A stretch of 64,000 nt of DNA from Pseudomonas quebecensis (GCF_026410085.1 NZ_CP112866.1:1550001-1614000); one strand, 5' to 3'. Shown: positions 44,597-54,361, counted from the stretch's first letter. Translations and numbers: made by a program. The notes: generated by a model from the letters alone, not told the origin.

Positions 44597-47335
44597 TCAG
44601 TGACGCGCGGCGATAACCGCTTCGCCCACCGCTTTCCATTGGTTGAAATCGCTGGCACTGGTCAGCTCGCTCGCGTCCAGCAGGGTCTGGCTGGACAGGC
44701 GGGTAACCGCGCACGCCTGTCGGCAGCGCATCACCCAGTCCAATTGGTCCATGGTCGTCACGCGGCCGGCGGGCAGGGTGTCGGTGAGCACCCGCAGCTC
44801 CGTTTCGCTCCAGCCCAGCCAGTGACTGAGCCGCTCGTCGGCGGCTTGAGCGTCGTGGTGGTTGGCGGCCTGGAAGAACGCCAGCAGGCGCTCCTGGGTC
44901 AGGCCGCAGGTATCGCAGCAGTCTTTGAAGCGCTGCAGCAGATAGAGCGTGCCCAGGTTCAGTTCCAGCGGCGTTGAGGGCGTCAGGTGGCTGTCCAGCC
45001 AATGCGGGTTAAGCAACCACTGCCGCAGGCTCGCGCCGTTCACTGGCAGCGCCAGCAGCGTGGTGATATCCGGGGCCAGCAGGATCAGGTGCTTGAGCAC
45101 AACCGGCTGTTTCAGCGTGTTGAGGTGTTGGTTGTAGTACAGCGTCAGCTCGCGGCTATAAGGGGCCGGCACCGGGTTGTCCAACAGCCGTTGAATGCAC
45201 AGGCGCAGGCTTTGGTCAGCGAGGCGCTGCAGCCACGGCACCAGGATTTCACTGGCTTGGCGTTTCAATGCGGCGTCCTCGGTCGGCGTGCGGCTCAGGG
45301 TCAGGGCGTCGATCGCGTGGGCCAGCGCAAGCGTCGGCTGCCAGGGTAGGGAAAGGTCCGGCGCCGGGCCGAGCGCCTGGGCCAGCACCCCGGCCCATTC
45401 GATGGCGGCCAGGTTGTCCGCGGCGCCAGGTTGCGGCAGCGACAGCGCCGCCAGTTGGCGGGTGGACGGCAGCTCGTAAGGCGGGCGCTGCAGCAACTCG
45501 ACCCAACGTGCCAGGGCCGGGTTATCGGTGTCCGCCTCCAGCAGCAGGCGTTGGCGCAGTTGGGGCACGCTGGTGTGACTGTCGTTGAGCCAGGTGACGG
45601 CCCAGTCCAGTTGCATCAGCACATCGAGGAAATCCGCCGAGCCGTGGCCTTCGACGTGCAGGGTGGGGCGCGTGAGGGTGGTCCAGGTTGAGGGGCCCAG
45701 CAGGTCGGCCAATTGTTTGCAGTGCCACACCGACAGGCCGAAGGTGCGCGCGATATGCGCCTGCCGGTACAGCGCGGTATAGGTCGCCAGGTTGCGCAGC
45801 ACTGGAGTCGGACTGGCGTCGATCAGCAGTTGCAGCGTCTGGGGCGTATCGTTCAGTTGCAGCGCGGCGCACAGCTGTTGTCGGGTGGCTGCGTCGAAGG
45901 GTTGCTCGTCCAATGCCAGGGCGTGCGCGCCCACCGTGGTGCGGTTGAACACCTGGTCGAACAACGGCTGGGCCGGGGCGCTGGCCTGCAGCGGCAGGCG
46001 GTCCAGCCACGCACCGAATTCCAGCGGCGTCAGCGTGTAGCGTCGCGCCAGGTAGCGATACACCCCGAGGGCGCGCAGGGTGGCGTGGCGGATGCGCAGT
46101 TGGGTGTTGGCCGGCTGTTCACACGCCATGGCACTGACGAGCAAGGTGTCGAGTTCGGCAAATGGCAGGTCGAACCCTTGTTGCAGGCGGATCATGCGCT
46201 GCAGGCGGTCGAAGTGTTCGTCTGAAGCGTTGAGCAACTGCGCGGCGTTGCCCGTCAACGTCAGCGGCCGTTGGCCGCCACCGTTGATATAGCGCGCGCC
46301 GTAAGTGGGCAGCGACCCGTGCCGGGCCGAGGGCGAGGCATATGGAGCGAAGCGTTCCTGTGCCAGCAGTGCCTGCAGCCGGGCGGTGTCCATTGCGGTG
46401 GCGTCGAGCAGCGCCTGCAGAGTCGGCGGCGGGCCTGCCTGTCGGGTGACCGGGTCCACCGCCTGGCCGAAACAGGTTTCAAACAACGTGCTGCCGCCCA
46501 TCGGTGGCTGCAGCAGGAGCGTGTGTTGACCGGGATTCAGTTCGTTCATCAGGCAGTGCACATCGGCGTTGCGCGCGCGCACCGTGGCGTAACCTGCAAT
46601 GCCGGCGGCGTCGAAGGGCAGGCGCCGGCTGATCCGGTAGTTCAATTCGCCAAGGCTGTACCCGGTGCCCGCCAGCCCCAGGCGAACCTGGGCGTGGTGA
46701 TGGTGATACGGCAGCGCCAGCGGATAGTGCCGGGTGCTGAGCAGGCGATTGAGGTGCTGGCCGGGATGATGAAGCGTGATCTGCCGGCGCAGCAGCTCAT
46801 CGACCAACGTGAGCAAGGGCCGTTCGGTGAAGGTGCTGTCGTGGTCGATCAGCAGGGTTTCCAGGTCCGGGCGCCGCTGGCCCAGGGGGATTTTGTCCTG
46901 GGTGCCCGTGCCGTTTTTCTCAAGTTGCAGGGCGAATAGAAACAGCGTGCGCAGGTAGGCCACCGGCGAGTCGAGCGCGGCCAGGGCGTCGGGGGCGCAG
47001 GCGTTGGCCCAGTCTGTCTCAGGCTGGCCGGTAATGCCGGACGCCAGCGCGCGTTTGTCGCGTGCCGGGGCTGACACTGAATGGTCCGGCTGCAGGTCGT
47101 GCAGCCATTGCAGCTGAGTGGCGTAGGCCAGCGCGGTGTCGTAGGCCTGGGCGCCATCGTCATCGTTGCAGCGGCCCAGTCGGCCGATGAAGTCGGCGCG
47201 GGGCAGACGCACAATGTCAAAGACGCTGGTGATGCCGAGTTGATGCAGGGCCGTGCAGAAGTCGACCTTTCCCTCGCCGGGAGGGACGGGCCGTTCTACC
47301 AGTCTGGCCAGTAGCGGACTGCTTGAAGTGAGCAT
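44597..47335 (-). CDS. tcaA: Tc toxin subunit A, N-terminal half (TcaA-like, VRP1 domain)
   Basis: A 912-residue protein corresponding to the N-terminal shell of TcA. It begins with the Salmonella virulence plasmid 28.1 kDa A (VRP1) type sequence, FCTALHQLGITSVFDIVRLPRADFIGRL, followed by PVAYLRTLFLFALQLEK and HRPL-like motifs typical of TcaA/TcdA. It forms part of the outer shell and receptor-binding region with the tcaB-like product. The ATG at 47335 (MLTSSSPLLARLV) has GGAAG upstream; a TTG at 47422 would add 29 unconserved residues. It is the first gene of a leftward tcaA-tcaB-tcaC operon, divergent from trhO. Confidence 0.92.
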   Translation of the reverse strand: MLTSSSPLLARLVERPVPPGEGKVDFCTALHQLGITSVFDIVRLPRADFIGRLGRCNDDDGAQAYDTALAYATQLQWLHDLQPDHSVSAPARDKRALASGITGQPETDWANACAPDALAALDSPVAYLRTLFLFALQLEKNGTGTQDKIPLGQRRPDLETLLIDHDSTFTERPLLTLVDELLRRQITLHHPGQHLNRLLSTRHYPLALPYHHHHAQVRLGLAGTGYSLGELNYRISRRLPFDAAGIAGYATVRARNADVHCLMNELNPGQHTLLLQPPMGGSTLFETCFGQAVDPVTRQAGPPPTLQALLDATAMDTARLQALLAQERFAPYASPSARHGSLPTYGARYINGGGQRPLTLTGNAAQLLNASDEHFDRLQRMIRLQQGFDLPFAELDTLLVSAMACEQPANTQLRIRHATLRALGVYRYLARRYTLTPLEFGAWLDRLPLQASAPAQPLFDQVFNRTTVGAHALALDEQPFDAATRQQLCAALQLNDTPQTLQLLIDASPTPVLRNLATYTALYRQAHIARTFGLSVWHCKQLADLLGPSTWTTLTRPTLHVEGHGSADFLDVLMQLDWAVTWLNDSHTSVPQLRQRLLLEADTDNPALARWVELLQRPPYELPSTRQLAALSLPQPGAADNLAAIEWAGVLAQALGPAPDLSLPWQPTLALAHAIDALTLSRTPTEDAALKRQASEILVPWLQRLADQSLRLCIQRLLDNPVPAPYSRELTLYYNQHLNTLKQPVVLKHLILLAPDITTLLALPVNGASLRQWLLNPHWLDSHLTPSTPLELNLGTLYLLQRFKDCCDTCGLTQERLLAFFQAANHHDAQAADERLSHWLGWSETELRVLTDTLPAGRVTTMDQLDWVMRCRQACAVTRLSSQTLLDASELTSASDFNQWKAVGEAVIAARH

Positions 47336-47483
47336 GAAGACGGTCTTCCAGTGCGCCCACAGGTGGATCCAATGGGCAACGCCAGACGCTATCACGCAGG
47401 TTTCGGTGCTGAGGTCGGCCAATGCCGCGCGGGTGTCGAGGAAATATCGGCGACTGAGTGTCGATGCGGCGTCGCCAGGGTTT

Positions 47484-47492
47484 TGCTAGAAT
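47484..47492 (+). promoter_or_regulatory. Extended -10 promoter of trhO
   Basis: TGCTAGAAT is an extended -10 element (TG-n-TAGAAT), 79 bp before the trhO start. No strong -35 is seen, as often with extended -10 promoters. Confidence 0.5.
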
Positions 47493-47570
47493 GCGCGCCG
47501 CGCGCCCCGGCCCGCTTTTTTATGTATCCGGTTCACCCTTTACGAGGGTAGCCACCTGGAGAAAACACCC

Positions 47571-48512
47571 ATGACTCAACCGATTGTCGTGGCGGCACTG
47601 TATAAGTTCGTCACCCTCGAAGATTACGTCGCCCTGCGCGAGCCCCTGCTGCAGGCAATGGTCGACAACGGCATCAAAGGCACCCTGCTGATCGCCGAAG
47701 AAGGCATCAACGGCACCGTGTCCGGCAGTCGCGAAGGCATCGACGGCCTGATCGCCTGGCTGAAGACCGACCCGCGCATGGTCGACCTCGACCACAAAGA
47801 GTCGTACTGCGACGAGCAGCCGTTCTACCGCACCAAGGTCAAGCTCAAGAAAGAAATCGTGACCCTGGGCGTCGAAGGCGTCGACCCTAACAAGCAGGTC
47901 GGCACCTATGTCGATCCCAAGGACTGGAACGCGTTGATCAGCGATCCGGACGTGCTGTTGATCGACACCCGCAACGACTATGAAGTGTCCATCGGCACCT
48001 TCGAAGGCGCGATCGACCCGAAGACCACCAGCTTTCGCGAGTTTCCCGACTACATCAAAGCCCACTTCGACCCGGCCAAGCATAAGAAGGTCGCGATGTT
48101 CTGCACAGGCGGCATTCGCTGCGAGAAGGCTTCAAGCTTCATGCTCAGCGAAGGCTTCGATGAGGTGTATCACCTCAAGGGCGGCATCCTCAAATACCTC
48201 GAAGAGGTGCCCCAGGCAGAAACCAAATGGCAGGGCGACTGCTTTGTGTTCGACAACCGCGTGACCGTGCGCCACGACTTGAGCGAAGGCGACTACGATC
48301 AATGTCATGCCTGCCGCACACCGGTGAGCGTGGAAGACCGTGCATCCGAACACTATGTGGCCGGCATCAGTTGCCCGCATTGCTGGGATAAGCTGCCGGA
48401 GAAAACCCGTCGCAGCGCCATCGACCGGCAAAAGCAGATTGAATTGGCCAAGGCCCGCAATATGCCGCACCCGATTGGCTACAACTACAAGCAAACCCCT
48501 TCCGAGGCCTGA
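47571..48512 (+). CDS. trhO: tRNA uridine(34) hydroxylase TrhO (rhodanese-like)
   Basis: A 313-residue enzyme that oxygen-dependently hydroxylates U34 in tRNAs to ho5U, the precursor of cmo5U/mcmo5U. It has the N-terminal UPF0176 domain ([19 protein letters not shown]), then a rhodanese domain (~residues 120-220) with active Cys178 in [13 protein letters not shown]. The C-terminal Cys-rich part has CHACRTPV and CPHCWDKL, a likely metal site. Length fits YceA/TrhO. It forms a likely operon with the DsbA-family gene (3-bp gap). A GGAG ribosome-binding site is present. It is the right border of the Tc block. Confidence 0.95.
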   Translation: MTQPIVVAALYKFVTLEDYVALREPLLQAMVDNGIKGTLLIAEEGINGTVSGSREGIDGLIAWLKTDPRMVDLDHKESYCDEQPFYRTKVKLKKEIVTLGVEGVDPNKQVGTYVDPKDWNALISDPDVLLIDTRNDYEVSIGTFEGAIDPKTTSFREFPDYIKAHFDPAKHKKVAMFCTGGIRCEKASSFMLSEGFDEVYHLKGGILKYLEEVPQAETKWQGDCFVFDNRVTVRHDLSEGDYDQCHACRTPVSVEDRASEHYVAGISCPHCWDKLPEKTRRSAIDRQKQIELAKARNMPHPIGYNYKQTPSEA

Positions 48513-48515
48513 GCC

Positions 48516-49151
48516 ATGTCCGCGCGCCTGCTCTATGTAATGGACCCGATGTGTTCCTGGTGCTGGGGCTTTGCCCCGGTGGCGCAGGCACTGGTAGAGC
48601 AGGCCCAGGCGGCCGGCGTCGACGTGCACCTGGTGGTGGGCGGCCTGCGGACCGGCAGTGGCGCGGCGCTGGAGCCGACCACGCGGCGCTATATCCTTGA
48701 ACATTGGCAGGCGGTCACCGAGGCCACCGGGCAGCCGTTCAAGCGCGAAGGGGCGTTGCCCGACGGTTTTGTGTATGACACCGAGCCTGCGTGCCGCGCC
48801 ATCGTTACCGCCCGCAGCCTGGCGCCGGATTGCGCGTGGACATTGCTGGGGCTGATCCAGCGGGCCTTTTATGTCCAGGGGCGCGACGTGACCCTGGCCA
48901 AGGTGCTGGTGGAACTGGCCGAACAAGCCGGCATCCCGCGAATCGAGTTTGCCGGCGAGTTCGACCGTGCCGAGCAGCATGCCGCCACGGCCGCCGATTT
49001 CACCTGGGTGCAGGATCTGGGCATCGCCGGGTTCCCGACGCTGCTGGCCGAGCGCGACGGCCAGCTGGCGCTGTTGACCAATGGCTACCAGCCGCTGTCC
49101 GAGTTGTCGCCGTTACTGGGTCGATGGCTGGAGCGAGCAGCCTGTGCATGA
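48516..49151 (+). CDS. DsbA family protein (cytoplasmic, FrnE-like)
   Basis: A 211-residue thioredoxin-fold protein with the redox motif CSWC (Cys13-Cys16) at the very N-terminus and the cis-Pro loop GIAGFPTLL near residue 170. It lacks a signal peptide, so it probably works in the cytoplasm, unlike DsbA itself. The inserted helical domain lies at ~60-150. Substrate proteins are unknown; this group is annotated as DsbA family or FrnE-like. It lies 3 bp after trhO, and its end overlaps the next gene's GTG start by 8 bp, so the three genes look translationally coupled. Confidence 0.9.
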   Translation: MSARLLYVMDPMCSWCWGFAPVAQALVEQAQAAGVDVHLVVGGLRTGSGAALEPTTRRYILEHWQAVTEATGQPFKREGALPDGFVYDTEPACRAIVTARSLAPDCAWTLLGLIQRAFYVQGRDVTLAKVLVELAEQAGIPRIEFAGEFDRAEQHAATAADFTWVQDLGIAGFPTLLAERDGQLALLTNGYQPLSELSPLLGRWLERAACA

Positions 49152-50961
49152 TCAACCCGATAAAGAACCCGGCAAGCGCACCGATCGACTGACCTGGGCG
49201 GAAATTCGCCGCCTGGCCCTGCGTCACAGGAAATCCCTGTGGATCGCCAATGGCGTCGCCGTGCTGGCGACCCTGTGCAGCGTGCCCATTCCTTTGCTGT
49301 TGCCGTTGCTGGTGGACGAAGTGCTGCTGGGCCGTGGCGACGCCGCGCTCAAGGTGATGAACCACGCGCTGCCTCTGGGTTGGCAGAAAGCCGCCGGCTA
49401 TATCGGCCTGATGCTGCTGGTGACCCTGTTGCTGCGCTGCGGCGCGCTGCTGTTCAACGTGGTGCAGGCGCGGCTGTTCGCCCGGTTGGCCAAGGACATC
49501 GTGTACCGCATCCGCGTGCGTCTGATCGAGCGGCTCAAGCGCATCTCCCTGGGCGAATACGAAAGCCTGGGCAGCGGCACGGTGACCACGCACCTGGTCA
49601 CCGACCTGGATACGCTGGACAAATTCGTCGGTGAAACCCTCAGCCGCTTTCTGGTGGCGATGCTGACGCTGTTCGGCACCTCGGCGATCCTGGTGTGGAT
49701 GCATTGGCAACTGGCGCTGCTGATCCTGTTGTTCAACCCGCTGGTGATCTACGCCACGGTGCAATTGGGCAAGCGCGTCAAACACCTCAAGAAGCTGGAA
49801 AACGACAGCACCTCGCGCTTTACCCAGGCGCTGACCGAAACCCTGGACGCCATCCAGGAAGTGCGCGCCGGCAACCGCCAAGGCTTCTTTCTCGGCCGGC
49901 TCGGCCAGCGCGCCCAGGAAGTGCGTGACTACGCGATCCATTCGCAGTGGAAAACCGACGCGTCCAGCCGTGCCAGCGGGCTGCTGTTCCAGTTCGGTAT
50001 CGACATCTTCCGCGCGGCGGCGATGCTCACCGTGCTGTTTTCCGACCTTTCCATCGGCCAGATGCTCGCGGTGTTCAGCTACCTGTGGTTCATGATCGGC
50101 CCGGTGGAACAGTTGCTGAACCTGCAATACGCCTATTACGCGGCGGGCGGTGCGCTGACGCGAATCAACGAACTGCTGGCGCGCGCCGATGAGCCGCAAT
50201 ACCCCGGCGGTGAAGATCCGTTCAGCGGGCACGATACCGTCGGCATCGACGTGCGCGGGCTGGATTTCGGCTACGGCGAAGACCTGGTGCTCGACCAGTT
50301 GAACCTGAGCATCGCTCCCGGTGAGAAAGTCGCGATTGTCGGCGCCAGCGGTGGCGGCAAAAGTACCCTGGTGCAACTGCTCCTGGGGCTTTATACGCCC
50401 CAGGCCGGCAGCATCCGTTTTGGTGGCGCCACCCAGCAGGCGATTGGCCTGGAGATGATTCGCGAGCATGTCGCGGTGGTGCTGCAGCACCCGGCGCTGT
50501 TCAACGACACGGTACGCGCCAACCTGACCATGGGCCGTGATCGCAGCGACCAGGCCTGCTGGCAGGCGCTGGAAATCGCCCAATTGGACGCGACCGTCAA
50601 GGCTTTGCCTCTGGGCCTGGACAGCGTGGTGGGGCGTTCCGGTGTACGGTTTTCCGGCGGCCAGCGCCAGCGCCTGGCGATTGCGCGGATGGTGCTGGCC
50701 GAGCCGAAAGTGGTGATCCTCGATGAGGCCACCTCGGCCCTGGACGCCGCCACCGAGTACAACCTGCACCAGGCGCTGGCGCGGTTTCTCAGTGGTCGTA
50801 CTACACTGATCATCGCTCACCGTCTGTCGGCGGTAAAACAGGCGGACCGCGTATTAGTGTTTGATGGCGGGCATATTGCCGAAGATGGCGACCACCAGCA
50901 GCTGATCGCCGATGGCGGCCTATACGCCAAGCTTTATGGACACTTGCAACAAGTGCGTTGA
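49144..50961 (+). CDS. ABC transporter, fused permease/ATPase (MsbA/exporter type)
   Basis: A 605-residue half-transporter. An N-terminal transmembrane domain of about six helices spans residues ~35-320. The ATPase domain follows with Walker A GASGGGKST, signature FSGGQRQRLAIAR, Walker B VVILDEATSALD and the H-loop IIAHRLSAVKQAD. It should dimerise in the inner membrane as an exporter; the substrate is unknown. The GTG start at 49144 is chosen because it follows GGAG and the residues before it are an out-of-frame copy of the dsbA-like end. From memory it is syntenic with PA0860, next to rbdA. Confidence 0.9.
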   Translation: MHDQPDKEPGKRTDRLTWAEIRRLALRHRKSLWIANGVAVLATLCSVPIPLLLPLLVDEVLLGRGDAALKVMNHALPLGWQKAAGYIGLMLLVTLLLRCGALLFNVVQARLFARLAKDIVYRIRVRLIERLKRISLGEYESLGSGTVTTHLVTDLDTLDKFVGETLSRFLVAMLTLFGTSAILVWMHWQLALLILLFNPLVIYATVQLGKRVKHLKKLENDSTSRFTQALTETLDAIQEVRAGNRQGFFLGRLGQRAQEVRDYAIHSQWKTDASSRASGLLFQFGIDIFRAAAMLTVLFSDLSIGQMLAVFSYLWFMIGPVEQLLNLQYAYYAAGGALTRINELLARADEPQYPGGEDPFSGHDTVGIDVRGLDFGYGEDLVLDQLNLSIAPGEKVAIVGASGGGKSTLVQLLLGLYTPQAGSIRFGGATQQAIGLEMIREHVAVVLQHPALFNDTVRANLTMGRDRSDQACWQALEIAQLDATVKALPLGLDSVVGRSGVRFSGGQRQRLAIARMVLAEPKVVILDEATSALDAATEYNLHQALARFLSGRTTLIIAHRLSAVKQADRVLVFDGGHIAEDGDHQQLIADGGLYAKLYGHLQQVR

Positions 50962-51032
50962 TTCAGCTTAGGCTGTGCGACATGAAAGTGGTTTTAGCGT
51001 GCGTAGTCAGTGGTGCATATGCAAGGGACTTC

Positions 51033-53495
51033 ATGAAGCGAAAGCGGACTCTCGGAACGCCTCGGCTGTTGGGCATTGTGTGGCCCTTTATCGCGGTTGT
51101 GCTGTTCCAGGCACTGCTGGGCTGCGTCAGCCTGTACATGCTTTCGGCGGTGCGCGGTTATGTGGGCGGCGAAAGCCTGTGGTCCAAAGGCCAGAAGGAT
51201 GCCATCTATTATCTGACGCTGTACGCCGATAACCGCGACGAAAGCACCTACCTCAAATACCAGCAGGCCATTGCGGTGCCCCAGGGCGGCCACGAGCTGC
51301 GCATCGCCCTGGATCGTCCCACGCCCGACCTGAACGCCGCGCGCCTGGGCATCCTCAAGGGCGGCAATCACCCGGACGACGTCTCCAGCCTGATCTGGCT
51401 GTACCTGAACTTTCGCCTTTTCAGCTACCTGGAAAAGGCCATCGAGCTATGGACAGTGGGCGATGGCTACCTGGTCCAGCTGGACAACCTGGCCCGCGAG
51501 ATGCACGCCGCGATCAGTGCCGACCGGGTCAACGCCAACGATGTGCGTCAATGGAAGGCGCATATCATCGCGATCAACGACGGTGTGACGCCGGCCGCCA
51601 AAGCCTTCAGCGACGCCTTGGGCGAAGGTTCGCGGGTGATCCTGCGGCTGTTACTGATCACCAACCTGGCCACCGCCCTGGGGTTGATCGTGCTGGCGCT
51701 GTTGCGCACCCATAAGTTGCTGGCCCAGCGTCATGCCTTTGCCAATGCTTTGCAGGTAGAGAAGGAGCGGGCGCAGATCACCCTGGAGTCGATTGGCGAC
51801 GGTGTGATTACGACCAATGTCGATGGCGCCATTACTTACATGAACCCGGCGGCCGAGGCGCTCACCCATTGGAAGTCGAGCCAGGCCCAGGGCCTGCCCC
51901 TGGCGGCGCTGTTCAACCTGCTGGATGACAATGCCCAGCCCGATGCCTTTACCCTGATCGAGCACATCGTCAAGGGCCAGCTCAGGGGCGGCAGCGAGCA
52001 TGCCAAGACCATCCAGCGCCTGGATGGCAGCACGGTGTCGGTCACCCTGGTGGGCGCGCCCATCCGCAGCGGCGGCCAGGTCAGCGGCGCGGTGCTGGTG
52101 TTGCATGATATGACCCAGGAGCGTCAATACATTGCCAACCTGTCATGGCAGGCAACCCACGACGCCCTGACCGGCCTGGCCAACCGCCGCGAATTCGAAT
52201 TCCGCCTGGAGCAGGTGCTGCATCCTGCGGCCAGTCAGCCAGGCGCGCGGCACGCGTTGATGTTTCTGGACCTGGACCAGTTCAAGCTGGTCAACGATAC
52301 CTGTGGCCATGCGGCGGGCGATGAACTGTTGCGGCATATCTGCGCGTTGTTGCAGTCGGACCTGCGTGAAGGCGATACCCTGGCCCGCCTGGGCGGCGAT
52401 GAGTTCGGCATTTTGTTGGAAAACTGCCCGGCGCACGCGGCGGAAAAAATCGCCGAGAGCCTGCGCCATACCGTGCAGAGCCTGCATTTTGTGTGGAAGG
52501 GCCGGCCGTTCGTGACCACCGTGAGCATCGGCCTGGTGCATATCGCCCATACCCCGACCAGCCTGGAAGCGTCGCTGCGCGCCGCGGACATGGCGTGCTA
52601 CATGGCCAAGGAAAAGGGCCGCAACCGCGTGCAGGTGTATCACCCCGACGATTCCGAGCTGTCCATGCGTTTTGGCGAGATGGCCTGGGTGCAGCGCCTG
52701 CACATGGCGCTGGAAGAAAACCGCTTCTGCCTGTATGCCCAGGAAATCGCGGCCCTCGGCCCCACCGAGGGTGGCAGCGGGCACATCGAAATCCTGTTGC
52801 GCCTGCACGACGAAGCCGGCCGCATCATCCTGCCCGACAGTTTTATCCCGGCGGCCGAGCGTTATGGCCTGATGACATCCCTGGATCGTTGGGTGGTCGA
52901 GAACGTGTTCAAGATCATAGCCCGTTGCCAGCAGGAGCGTCCGGGCCGTTCTATGGCCATGTGTGCGATTAATCTGTCAGGCATCACCATCGGAGATGAC
53001 GACTTTTTAGGATTTTTACGTGAGAAATTCGAGACTTATCGCATTGCGCCGGAAATGATTTGTTTTGAAATAACCGAGACCAGCGCTATTGCCAATTTGG
53101 GCAGCGCCATTCGTTTTATTAATGAACTCAAAGCGTTAGGTTGCCACTTTTCGCTGGACGATTTTTGCGCCGGAATGTCCTCGTTCGCGTATCTGAAACA
53201 TTTACCTGTAGACTTCCTGAAGATCGATGGAAGTTTCGTAAAGGATATGCTGGACGACCCGATTAACCGCGCCATGGTCGAAGTGATCAACCACATCGGC
53301 CACGTCATGGGTAAGCGCACAATTGCCGAGTTTGTTGAAACACCGCAGATCGAACAGGCACTGCTCGACATAGGTGTGGATTACGCTCAGGGCTACCTGA
53401 TCGAACAGCCGCAATTGTTTACCTTTGACAGCCTGCAGTGTCGACCCGAGCGGCCGCAGCCTTTGTTGCTCAAGGCGCCCGGCACATTCCGCTGA
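51033..53495 (+). CDS. rbdA: Membrane PAS-GGDEF-EAL protein, RbdA-like
   Basis: An 820-residue c-di-GMP enzyme anchored in the inner membrane by helices near residues 15-40 and 205-225 flanking a periplasmic sensor region. A PAS domain follows (~250-370), then a GGDEF domain with intact G454-F458 and an RxxD inhibitory site (REGD) five residues before it. The EAL domain starts with E586-I-L-L-R-L, keeps DDFCAGMSSFAYLKHLPVDFLKIDGSF, and has AEFVET where AEGVET is usual. Its position after the ABC exporter matches P. aeruginosa PA0861 rbdA (818 residues, from memory), a biofilm-dispersal phosphodiesterase. Net phosphodiesterase activity is therefore likely but inferred. The start at 51033 follows AGGGA. 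Confidence 0.88.
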   Translation: MKRKRTLGTPRLLGIVWPFIAVVLFQALLGCVSLYMLSAVRGYVGGESLWSKGQKDAIYYLTLYADNRDESTYLKYQQAIAVPQGGHELRIALDRPTPDLNAARLGILKGGNHPDDVSSLIWLYLNFRLFSYLEKAIELWTVGDGYLVQLDNLAREMHAAISADRVNANDVRQWKAHIIAINDGVTPAAKAFSDALGEGSRVILRLLLITNLATALGLIVLALLRTHKLLAQRHAFANALQVEKERAQITLESIGDGVITTNVDGAITYMNPAAEALTHWKSSQAQGLPLAALFNLLDDNAQPDAFTLIEHIVKGQLRGGSEHAKTIQRLDGSTVSVTLVGAPIRSGGQVSGAVLVLHDMTQERQYIANLSWQATHDALTGLANRREFEFRLEQVLHPAASQPGARHALMFLDLDQFKLVNDTCGHAAGDELLRHICALLQSDLREGDTLARLGGDEFGILLENCPAHAAEKIAESLRHTVQSLHFVWKGRPFVTTVSIGLVHIAHTPTSLEASLRAADMACYMAKEKGRNRVQVYHPDDSELSMRFGEMAWVQRLHMALEENRFCLYAQEIAALGPTEGGSGHIEILLRLHDEAGRIILPDSFIPAAERYGLMTSLDRWVVENVFKIIARCQQERPGRSMAMCAINLSGITIGDDDFLGFLREKFETYRIAPEMICFEITETSAIANLGSAIRFINELKALGCHFSLDDFCAGMSSFAYLKHLPVDFLKIDGSFVKDMLDDPINRAMVEVINHIGHVMGKRTIAEFVETPQIEQALLDIGVDYAQGYLIEQPQLFTFDSLQCRPERPQPLLLKAPGTFR

Positions 53496-53539
53496 AACAA
53501 CCGCCGGTCTGTAAATCACACTTAAAAAGGAGCCTTATA

Positions 53540-54352
53540 GTGATCGACACATTCAACAGAACCGGCCCGCTGATGGAAGCCTCAAGTTACCCCGCCTGGG
53601 CACAGCAACTGATCCAGGACTGTAGCGAGAGCAAGCGCCGGGTGGTCGAACACGAACTGTACCAGCGCATGCGCGATAACACGTTGAGCGCACGTACCCT
53701 GCGCCACTACCTCATCGGTGGCTGGCCTGTGGTGGAACAGTTTGCCTTATACATGGCACAGAACCTCACCAAGACCAAGTTTGCCCGCCATCCTGGGGAG
53801 GATATGGCGCGCCGGTGGCTGATGCGCAATATTCGCGTGGAACTCAACCACGCCGATTATTGGGTGAATTGGGCCGCGGCCCATGGCGTCAGCCTGGAAG
53901 AGCTGCAGGCCCAGAACGTACCGCCTGAGTTGCACGCGTTGAGTCATTGGTGCTGGCACACCAGTTCGGCCGACTCGCTGATCGTGGCCATTGCCGCCAC
54001 CAACTACGCGATCGAGGGCGCGACCGGGGAGTGGTCGGCCGTGGTGTGCTCCACCGGCGTGTACGCGGCGGCCTTCCCCGAGGAGGAGCGCAAGCGGGCG
54101 ATGAAGTGGTTGAAGATGCACGCCCAGTACGACGATGCGCACCCATGGGAAGCCCTGGAAATCATCTGCACCCTGGCCGGGATGAACCCCAGCAAGGCCC
54201 TGCAGGTGGAGCTGCGCCAGGCCGTGTGCAAAAGCTACGACTATATGTACCTGTTCCTGGAAAGCTGCATGCGTCTGGAAAAAGACAAGCCTGCCGGCAT
54301 CGCGAGCGCCACCGTGCGCGAGCGCCCGGCACGCATCGCCAGCGAGGCCTGA
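53540..54352 (+). CDS. TenA/PqqC-fold (iron-containing redox-type) protein
   Basis: A 270-residue all-helical protein of the TenA/THI-4/PqqC superfamily. Conserved His/Glu residues that could bind iron occur in LRHYLIGGWPVVEQFALYM, RVELNHADYWVNWAAAHGV, and YAIEGATGEWSAVV. The function in pseudomonads is unknown. The GTG start at 53540 is fixed by AAAAAGGAG eight bases upstream; other in-frame starts lie inside the rbdA end. It follows rbdA by 44 bp and may be in the same transcript, and is convergent with the diguanylate cyclase gene (a 21-bp gap forming a hairpin). Confidence 0.85.
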   Translation: MIDTFNRTGPLMEASSYPAWAQQLIQDCSESKRRVVEHELYQRMRDNTLSARTLRHYLIGGWPVVEQFALYMAQNLTKTKFARHPGEDMARRWLMRNIRVELNHADYWVNWAAAHGVSLEELQAQNVPPELHALSHWCWHTSSADSLIVAIAATNYAIEGATGEWSAVVCSTGVYAAAFPEEERKRAMKWLKMHAQYDDAHPWEALEIICTLAGMNPSKALQVELRQAVCKSYDYMYLFLESCMRLEKDKPAGIASATVRERPARIASEA

Positions 54353-54361
54353 CAGGATGCG

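Noticed and set aside
32245..47570. Integrase, attachment sites or IS elements at the Tc block edges
   Set aside because: No transposase or integrase ORF and no matching direct repeats were seen next to bolA or trhO.
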